The notes under the pieces were generated by a model. The model was given only the letters and a program-made list of their open reading frames with translations. It did not search any database and was not told the origin of the DNA. The position numbers and the translations under genes are program-made. Positions 58,662-64,000 of a DNA stretch of 64,000 bases are shown here, piece after piece. The DNA comes from JAFAGX01 sp035623255 (GTDB lineage Bacteria > Acidobacteriota > Terriglobia > Terriglobales > Acidobacteriaceae), in NCBI GenBank assembly GCA_035623255.1, contig DASPTU010000114.1, forward strand, positions 1 to 64,000, in the 5' to 3' direction. Each line of letters starts with the position of its first letter. Position 1 is the first letter of the stretch.

Positions 58662-59252
58662 GTGTTTCGTACTAGGTTCATGATCGGGTTTGCGGCGGCG
58701 GTTGTTGTGCTGGTGGGCAGTGCCTCAGCGGCACAGAACCGTCACGACGTACCTCGTCCGCAAGCAAAGGTAGGTGCGCAGGGTCAGATCGCGCGACCGC
58801 AGAATCAGGGACACGCCGGAGAATGGCTGCGCCAGCATCGCAATCTGCCCCCTGAGCAGCAGAGGAAAGCTCTCGAAAGCGATCCTCGTTTCCGCGCTCT
58901 CCCACCCCAGCGTCAGCAGCAATTGCAGAATGGTTTACAGCGGTTTAACAGCATGCCAGTGCAGCAGCAAGATCGCATGCTGCGGCGCATGGAAATCTGG
59001 GAGCATCTGACGCCTCAGCAGAAACAGCAGGCGCGACAACTGCACCAGCAGATGCAGCAGCTTCCACCCGACCGCCGTCAGGCGGTTCGGAACGCAGTGC
59101 AGTCATTGCGAGCGATGCCCCCGGAGGCGCGGCAGCGCACGATCGACTCGGACGCGTACAGGAGCCATTTCAGTCCGCAGGAACTCGAGATGCTTAATAA
59201 CGCCTCGCGTCTGCCGCTTGCGCCCGCTGAACCGGGCGGCCCGCCAGAATAG
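58662..59252 (+). CDS. DUF3106-family exported protein
   Basis: About 196 residues: signal peptide (VVVLVGSASAAQ), then a Gln/Arg/Pro-rich helical region with repeated units of the form LPPEQQRKAL ... LPPQRQQQLQNGLQRFNSMP ... LTPQQKQQARQLHQQMQQLPPDRRQAV. This is the DUF3106 pattern, of unknown function, reminiscent of periplasmic Spy/CpxP-like helical proteins. I prefer GTG 58662 (GGAAGG five bases upstream); ATG 58614 overlaps the anti-sigma gene and would delay the signal peptide. Its place after ECF and anti-sigma genes suggests a periplasmic stress or sensor partner. Confidence 0.75.
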   Translation: MFRTRFMIGFAAAVVVLVGSASAAQNRHDVPRPQAKVGAQGQIARPQNQGHAGEWLRQHRNLPPEQQRKALESDPRFRALPPQRQQQLQNGLQRFNSMPVQQQDRMLRRMEIWEHLTPQQKQQARQLHQQMQQLPPDRRQAVRNAVQSLRAMPPEARQRTIDSDAYRSHFSPQELEMLNNASRLPLAPAEPGGPPE

Positions 59253-59334
59253 CCGCTTTCAAAACCCTCTGCGCGCGTCTTCCTCACACATCGGAGCCCT
59301 GAACTGAGACAGGGTTTGGGTTTAGGATCGTCCC

Positions 59335-60525
59335 ATGCCATCTGGAGCTCCATTACTGAAGCCCACGCGCGTTATTGTGTCCGCGCGCGGAGCTCAGAGG
59401 CTCAAAGACGGCCACGTGTGGGTCTACCGTTCTGATGTTATTTCGGCAGACGGAATTGCGCCTGCCTCGCTCGTCTGCGTTGTTGATGAGCGTGGCAGGG
59501 TTCTAGGCACAGCCTGGTATAGCAGCGCGTCGCAAATTACGATTCGCTTGCTATCACGCGATCCCATCGAAGATCTGGACGGCCTGCTTCGTCACAGGCT
59601 GCAGGATGCAATTGCTTATCGCGGGCTCGTGGTGCAGGACACCGATGCCTACCGGCTGGTTTTCAGCGAGGCAGATTTTCTTCCGGGCCTGATCCTCGAC
59701 CGATACAACGACATACTTTCGTTACAGATCCTTACGCAGGCAACGGACACCGAATCGGTGCGCACAACGATTATTTCGGAACTTAACTCTCTAAATCCAG
59801 CGGCGATCGTTGAGCGGGTCGACTCCAAGATTCGCGAACTCGAGCAGCTTCCGGCACGCGCCTCTGGATTGCTACAGGGAGAGAAAACGACGACCGTTTT
59901 TACAATGAATGGAGTGAAGTTCCATTTCGACGCTCTCGGAGGCCAAAAGACAGGAGCTTTTCTCGATCAACGGGAAAACTATGCAGCCGCCGCGAAGTAT
60001 GCCCGTGGCGAGGCTCTGGACGTTTTCTGCTACCAGGGAGGTTTTGCTTTGCACCTCGCCCCGCACTGTTCCAGTGTGACGGGAGTCGACAGTTCGCGCC
60101 CATCGCTCGAAATAGCCGACCGCAATGCGGCGCTAAACGGACGCGAAATTGAATGGGTCGATGCTAACGCCTTCGACTTGCTGCACGACTACTCTGCGGC
60201 TGGCCGGCAATACGACACCATGGTCCTTGATCCGCCGGCTTTCGCCAGAACGAGGAAGAATCTCGCCACTGCCCTCCGGGGATATAAAGAACTCAACCTG
60301 CGTGCGCTGAAGATGTTGCGTCCCGGCGGAATTCTGGTCAGTTGCTCCTGCTCGTACCACGTGGAGCAGAGCGAGTTCCTGGGAGTCATTCGCCAGGCAG
60401 GCCAAGATGCCCACAGGAATTTACGACTTCTGGAGAACCGCGGCCAGGCCAGGGATCATCCGATCCTACTAAATGTCCCAGAGACCGCATATCTAAAGTG
60501 CTCGATATTCCATGTAAGTAGATGA
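59335..60525 (+). CDS. RlmI-like class I SAM-dependent rRNA methyltransferase
   Basis: A 396-residue cytoplasmic enzyme. An N-terminal PUA domain (about 8-75: VIVSARGAQRLKDGHVWVYRSD) is followed by an EEHEA-like central domain and a Rossmann methyltransferase core. The core has ALDVFCYQGGFALHLA (SAM site), GVDSSRPSLEIADRNAALNG, the motif-IV block MVLDPPAFARTRK and motif VI VSCSCSYHV with the catalytic Cys. Relatives (RlmI/RlmK) make 5-methylcytidine in 23S rRNA. Two or three bases of A/T-rich sequence and a promoter for hsp20 follow. No SD is evident before ATG 59335. Confidence 0.9.
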   Translation: MPSGAPLLKPTRVIVSARGAQRLKDGHVWVYRSDVISADGIAPASLVCVVDERGRVLGTAWYSSASQITIRLLSRDPIEDLDGLLRHRLQDAIAYRGLVVQDTDAYRLVFSEADFLPGLILDRYNDILSLQILTQATDTESVRTTIISELNSLNPAAIVERVDSKIRELEQLPARASGLLQGEKTTTVFTMNGVKFHFDALGGQKTGAFLDQRENYAAAAKYARGEALDVFCYQGGFALHLAPHCSSVTGVDSSRPSLEIADRNAALNGREIEWVDANAFDLLHDYSAAGRQYDTMVLDPPAFARTRKNLATALRGYKELNLRALKMLRPGGILVSCSCSYHVEQSEFLGVIRQAGQDAHRNLRLLENRGQARDHPILLNVPETAYLKCSIFHVSR

Positions 60526-60545
60526 AAATGCGATTGATATATTAG

Positions 60546-60574
60546 TTGACAACAACACACTCATATTTTATGCT
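60546..60574 (+). promoter_or_regulatory. promoter candidate for hsp20
   Basis: A perfect -35 TTGACA (60546-60551) and TATGCT (60569-60574, four of six) are 17 bases apart. The predicted leader is about 66 bases. I saw no CIRCE or HAIR repeat and no sigma-32-like CTTGAAA/CCCCAT pair, so heat regulation is not explained by the sequence. Confidence 0.55.
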
Positions 60575-60647
60575 TCTTTCGCGCTAATTAAGGCATCCAA
60601 CCCTAAGTGGAAGAAGCCCTTAACACTTTCTGAAGGAGGATTTGAAG

Positions 60648-61136
60648 ATGACAGTACTGACCCGTTGGGACCCGTTCCGTGAGTTCAGTACCTTGCAGGA
60701 TCGCATGAACCGCTTGTTCCGCGATTCGTTTAGCGAGGGCCGGGAAGAAGCCCTTGCCACTGGCGCATTCGCTCCGCCGGTTGACGTCTACGAGGATGAG
60801 CACCGCATCACGTTGAAGATCGAAGTGCCGGGAATCGATGAGAAAGATATCGATGTCCGGGTTGAGAACAACACATTAACCGTGCATGGCGAGAGGAAGT
60901 TCGAAAAGGAAGAGAAGGAAGAGAACTACCGCCGTGTGGAGCGCCAGTATGGCAGCTTCACCCGCAGTTTCACTCTCCCCAACACTGTGGATACCGACAG
61001 CGTCTCGGCTAACTACGAGAAGGGCGTGCTGAAGATCAAGCTGGCGAAGAAAGAGGAAGCCAAGCCGAAGCAGATCAAAGTCAATGTTGGCAGCGATCGC
61101 ACCTTGGAAGGCAAGGGAGCCAAGAGCGCGGCGTAA
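60648..61136 (+). CDS. Hsp20/alpha-crystallin small heat-shock protein
   Basis: A 162-residue ATP-independent holdase. N-terminal arm (RWDPFREFSTLQDRMNRLFRDSF), alpha-crystallin domain (about 45-135: PPVDVYEDEHRITLKIEVPGIDEKDIDVRVENNTLTV ... RSFTLPNTVDTDSVSANYEKGVLKIKLAKKE) and a C-terminal extension with a KQIKVNV anchoring segment. ATG 60648 has AGGAGG eight bases upstream; a TTG two codons earlier is in frame. A terminator follows, then clpB; sHsp and ClpB act together on aggregates. Confidence 0.93.
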   Translation: MTVLTRWDPFREFSTLQDRMNRLFRDSFSEGREEALATGAFAPPVDVYEDEHRITLKIEVPGIDEKDIDVRVENNTLTVHGERKFEKEEKEENYRRVERQYGSFTRSFTLPNTVDTDSVSANYEKGVLKIKLAKKEEAKPKQIKVNVGSDRTLEGKGAKSAA

Positions 61137-61178
61137 GTTGAACACGGAGGACGGGCATTCTCGCCCGCCGAGTTTCAG

Positions 61179-61209
61179 ACGGGAGGTGAATACCTCCCGT
61201 TTTTCTTTT
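61179..61209 (+). terminator. rho-independent terminator after hsp20
   Basis: A perfect nine-base stem ACGGGAGGT / ACCTCCCGT (61179-61187 and 61192-61200) with a GAAT loop, followed by TTTTCTTTT. It separates hsp20 from clpB, so clpB should have its own promoter in 61210-61305; I could not identify it with confidence. Confidence 0.88.
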
Positions 61210-61305
61210 ATGATTCGGATCGGCCGACGAGGCAAAGTACGACTAAATGCTTAGTGGGTGAACCCGACTCAGTAGAACGATAATCAAGATACTTAGGATT
61301 AATTT

Positions 61306-63948
61306 ATGGCAATTCGATGGGACAAGTTCACAGTCAAGGCGCAAGAAGCCGTTCAGCGGGCCAACGAACTCGCCTCAGAACACGGCAATGCCGAACTCAT
61401 GCCGCTCCATATTCTGGCGGCGCTGGTCGAAGACATGGAAGGCATCGTCCCGCCGGTGCTCGAAAAGATCGGAGCGGGTCCGCAAGCCATCCTGAACGAC
61501 GCCTACCAGGCGATGGAGCGCCTTCCCAAGGTATCGGGAGCGGCGGCACAGCCTGGTTTGTCGCAAGCGGCGAACCAGTTGCTGGACCGTGCTTTCAAAG
61601 AGGCCGACAACCTTAAAGACGAATACGTTTCCACTGAGCACTTGTTACTCGCGCTGACACAATTAAAGCGCGATTCCGCGCAGGAAATCCTGGTGCGCCA
61701 TGGAGCAACCTACGATGCAATTCTTAAGGCACTGACCTCGGTTCGCGGCTCACAGCGGGTTACAGACCAGAATCCTGAAGCCAAATATCAGGCGCTGGAG
61801 CGCTACGCGCGCGATCTGACGGAATTGGCCAGACGAGGAAAGCTTGATCCGGTCATCGGACGCGATGAAGAAATTCGGCGGGTGGTGCAAGTGCTGTCGC
61901 GTCGCACAAAGAATAATCCCGTACTGATTGGGGAGCCGGGTGTGGGCAAGACCGCCATTGTCGAAGGCCTTGCACAACGCATCGTCTCGGGTGATGTTCC
62001 CGAAGTCCTGAAAAACAAACGTGTAGTCGCTTTGGATCTTGGAGCCATGCTGGCTGGCGCGAAATACCGTGGGGAATTTGAAGATCGCCTGAAGGCCGTG
62101 CTGAAGGAGATCGAGGATTCCCAAGGCCGGATCATTCTCTTCATTGATGAACTGCATACGCTGGTGGGTGCGGGAGCGGCGGAAGGGGCGATTGACGCCT
62201 CCAATATGCTGAAGCCGGCGCTGGCGCGCGGCGAATTGCGTGCGATCGGCGCAACTACCCTGAATGAATACCGCAAACATATCGAGAAAGACGCTGCCCT
62301 CGAGCGCCGATTCCAGATCGTATTTGTTGGGGAACCGAATGTTGAAGACACTATTGCCATCTTGCGCGGCCTGAAAGAGCGCTACGAAGTTCATCATGGT
62401 GTTCGAATCAAAGACTCAGCGATCGTCGCCGCAGCTACGCTTTCACACCGATACATCTCTGACAGATTCCTCCCGGATAAAGCAATCGACTTGATCGACG
62501 AAGCCGCGGCTTCGCTTCGTATCCAGATCGACTCGATGCCGACCGAGATCGATCAACTCGAGCGCCGGGCGACCCAGCTGGAAATTGAAAAGCAGGCGCT
62601 GAAGAAAGAAGACGATCCGAACTCGAAGGAACGGTTGCAAACGATCGACAGGGAACTGGCCGAGATACGTGAGAGAGCGACCGCCCTGAAAACCCGGTGG
62701 AAGCAGGAAAAAGATTTAATTGCGCAAACTCGCGCACTGAAAGAGAAACTCGAGCAGCTCAAAATCGAGGAGCAGGCAGAGGAGCGCAAGGGGAACCTGC
62801 AGCGCGTCGCCGAGATCCGTTACGGCTTGATCCGGCAGACCCAAGAGCAACTAAAGACTCTTACCGCGCAACTGGAGCGCCTTGGGGCCCAACGAATGTT
62901 GAAAGAAGAGGTCGACGAAGAGGACGTAGCCCGGATTGTCTCCAAGTGGACCGGAATTCCGGTTTCCAAGATGCTCGAAGGCGAAGTAAAGAAGCTCATC
63001 AACATGGAAGACCGGCTGCGCCAGCGAGTGGTTGGACAGGACACCGCGCTGGAACGGGTCTCGAATGCAATTCGACGTTCGCGGGCGGGCCTCAGTGATC
63101 CCAAGCGGCCTATCGGTTCGTTCATTTTTCTTGGGCCAACCGGGGTTGGGAAGACAGAACTGGCCCGTGCTTTGGCCGAATTTCTCTTCGATGACGAACA
63201 CTCCTTGATCCGCATCGATATGTCGGAGTATATGGAGAAACATGCTGTTTCGCGGCTGATTGGCGCGCCTCCGGGCTATGTCGGTTATGAAGAAGGTGGT
63301 CAGCTGACCGAGCAGGTTCGGCGTCGGCCATACGCCGTGATCCTGTTCGATGAGATCGAGAAGGCTCATCCAGACGTATTTAACATCCTCCTGCAGATCA
63401 TGGACGATGGTCGTCTGACCGACGGCCAGGGCCGGACGGTTGATTTCCGCAATGCAGTTATCATCATGACCTCGAACATCGGCTCGGTTTACCTCCAGGC
63501 TGACAAGATGCGGACGGCGGAAGATTTTGCCGAAGCAACGAAGTTGGTCATGGAAGCTTTGCACGCCAACTTCAAACCGGAGTTTCTTAACCGGGTGGAT
63601 GACATCATCGTGTTCAATCCGCTCGGCAGAGAGCAACTGGTCAAGATCATCGACTTGCGGCTGGAAGATGTCCGGCGATTGCTGGCGGAACGCAAGATTT
63701 CTGTCGAGCTGACCGATGCAGCCCGCGAGCTATTGTTCACGGAGGGTTTTGATCCAGCCTTTGGCGCAAGGCCGTTGAAGCGCGCCATCCAGAGATTAGT
63801 GCAGGATCCTCTGGCGATGAAGATTCTGGACGGCGAGATCCTGCATGGCGATCACGTCATTGTGGACGCCGATAAGCGTACCGGCAAGATGAAGTTCGAA
63901 CTAAGTCGGCATACGCCCGCGAAGGAACCGGCCAGAGCTAGGAAGTAA
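61306..63948 (+). CDS. clpB: ATP-dependent disaggregase ClpB
   Basis: An 880-residue HSP100 protein that extracts polypeptides from aggregates with DnaK. Clp N-domain repeats (about 5-145), AAA+ 1 with Walker A GEPGVGKT (about 209-216) and Walker B IILFIDELHTL, a ClpB-specific coiled-coil middle domain (about 400-530, DPNSKERLQTIDRELAEIRER), AAA+ 2 with GPTGVGKT (about 610-617) and VILFDEIEKAHPDVFNILLQ, and a sensor-2 C-terminal domain (GFDPAFGARPLKRAIQRLVQDPLA). The M-domain rules out ClpA/ClpC and no ClpP-binding loop is seen. ATG 61306 has an AGGA SD. Complete; 52 bases remain to the window end with no further feature. Confidence 0.96.
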   Translation: MAIRWDKFTVKAQEAVQRANELASEHGNAELMPLHILAALVEDMEGIVPPVLEKIGAGPQAILNDAYQAMERLPKVSGAAAQPGLSQAANQLLDRAFKEADNLKDEYVSTEHLLLALTQLKRDSAQEILVRHGATYDAILKALTSVRGSQRVTDQNPEAKYQALERYARDLTELARRGKLDPVIGRDEEIRRVVQVLSRRTKNNPVLIGEPGVGKTAIVEGLAQRIVSGDVPEVLKNKRVVALDLGAMLAGAKYRGEFEDRLKAVLKEIEDSQGRIILFIDELHTLVGAGAAEGAIDASNMLKPALARGELRAIGATTLNEYRKHIEKDAALERRFQIVFVGEPNVEDTIAILRGLKERYEVHHGVRIKDSAIVAAATLSHRYISDRFLPDKAIDLIDEAAASLRIQIDSMPTEIDQLERRATQLEIEKQALKKEDDPNSKERLQTIDRELAEIRERATALKTRWKQEKDLIAQTRALKEKLEQLKIEEQAEERKGNLQRVAEIRYGLIRQTQEQLKTLTAQLERLGAQRMLKEEVDEEDVARIVSKWTGIPVSKMLEGEVKKLINMEDRLRQRVVGQDTALERVSNAIRRSRAGLSDPKRPIGSFIFLGPTGVGKTELARALAEFLFDDEHSLIRIDMSEYMEKHAVSRLIGAPPGYVGYEEGGQLTEQVRRRPYAVILFDEIEKAHPDVFNILLQIMDDGRLTDGQGRTVDFRNAVIIMTSNIGSVYLQADKMRTAEDFAEATKLVMEALHANFKPEFLNRVDDIIVFNPLGREQLVKIIDLRLEDVRRLLAERKISVELTDAARELLFTEGFDPAFGARPLKRAIQRLVQDPLAMKILDGEILHGDHVIVDADKRTGKMKFELSRHTPAKEPARARK

Positions 63949-64000
63949 CCTGATTAAAGCAGCGCGATGCACTGTGCGGTGCGCTTGGACGTGCGACAAC

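Noticed and set aside
61210..61305. Heat-shock control element (CIRCE, HAIR or sigma-32 site) before clpB
   Set aside because: None of these motifs could be found by eye on either strand.

Overview
The window looks like ordinary chromosome from a soil-type member of the Acidobacteriota (class Terriglobia or a close relative). This is inferred from the gene set, not from a marker search. The pointers are a bactofilin, a DcaP-type coiled-coil porin, DUF481, DUF1385 and DUF3106 proteins, many outer-membrane and periplasmic proteins (Gram-negative envelope), TPR proteins with the beta-rich C-terminal region I associate with this phylum, and an ECF sigma/ZAS anti-sigma pair. Base composition and style look even throughout. 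I saw no insertion sequence, prophage, CRISPR array, rRNA or integration scar. One tRNA gene (proline, GGG anticodon) is present.

Layout. 0.27-6.4 kb: a two-component system followed, same strand, by a coiled-coil porin, a periplasmic cupredoxin and a Rieske oxygenase. 6.5-8.8 kb: amino-sugar catabolism (nagA plus a GlmS-like isomerase domain without glutaminase). 8.9-15.5 kb: DUF481 barrel, TatA, an uncharacterised nucleotidyltransferase divergent from an ABC-2 exporter, a PilZ-like protein and an OprB-type sugar porin. 15.5-25.9 kb: housekeeping and scattered metabolism (hemL, polysaccharide deacetylase, deoxynucleoside kinase, ispD, FAD oxidoreductase, CDF metal exporter, ATP-dependent DNA ligase, DUF1385, prfA). 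26-36.3 kb: mostly leftward genes: OmpA-like protein, dGTPase-like HD protein, tRNA-Pro, RNase R, KBL, lipoprotein, YhaM-like exoribonuclease and a SurA-like chaperone; bactofilin is the rightward exception. 36.4-46.9 kb: a protease-rich block (M49-like, TPR plus peptidase-MA, M1) with a SpoIIE-type phosphatase, tsaD and an atypical receiver protein. 47-57.3 kb: a tiny zinc-ribbon protein, cysteine desulfurase, a lipoprotein, a 50-residue membrane protein upstream of an SPFH protein, then a compact unit of unknown exported protein, family-5 solute-binding protein, NtrY-like kinase and NtrC-like sigma-54 activator. 57.4-59.3 kb: ECF sigma factor, anti-sigma factor and DUF3106. 59.3-64 kb: an RlmI-like rRNA methyltransferase, then Hsp20 and ClpB.

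Working together. Several groups read as functional units: the sensing/porin/cupredoxin/Rieske group (uptake and oxidation of a small substrate), NagA plus the SIS protein (GlcNAc-6-P to fructose-6-P), ECF/anti-sigma/DUF3106 (envelope stress) and Hsp20/ClpB (disaggregation). No strikingly new defence or mobile system is visible. The most worthwhile leads are a candidate leftward small RNA upstream of hemL, the micro-protein/SPFH pair, the transporter-less solute-binding protein next to NtrY/NtrC, and three metallo-enzymes with altered signature motifs. Many start codons were moved inward from the longest open frame on the basis of Shine-Dalgarno (SD) sites, signal peptides or domain starts; each entry says why.
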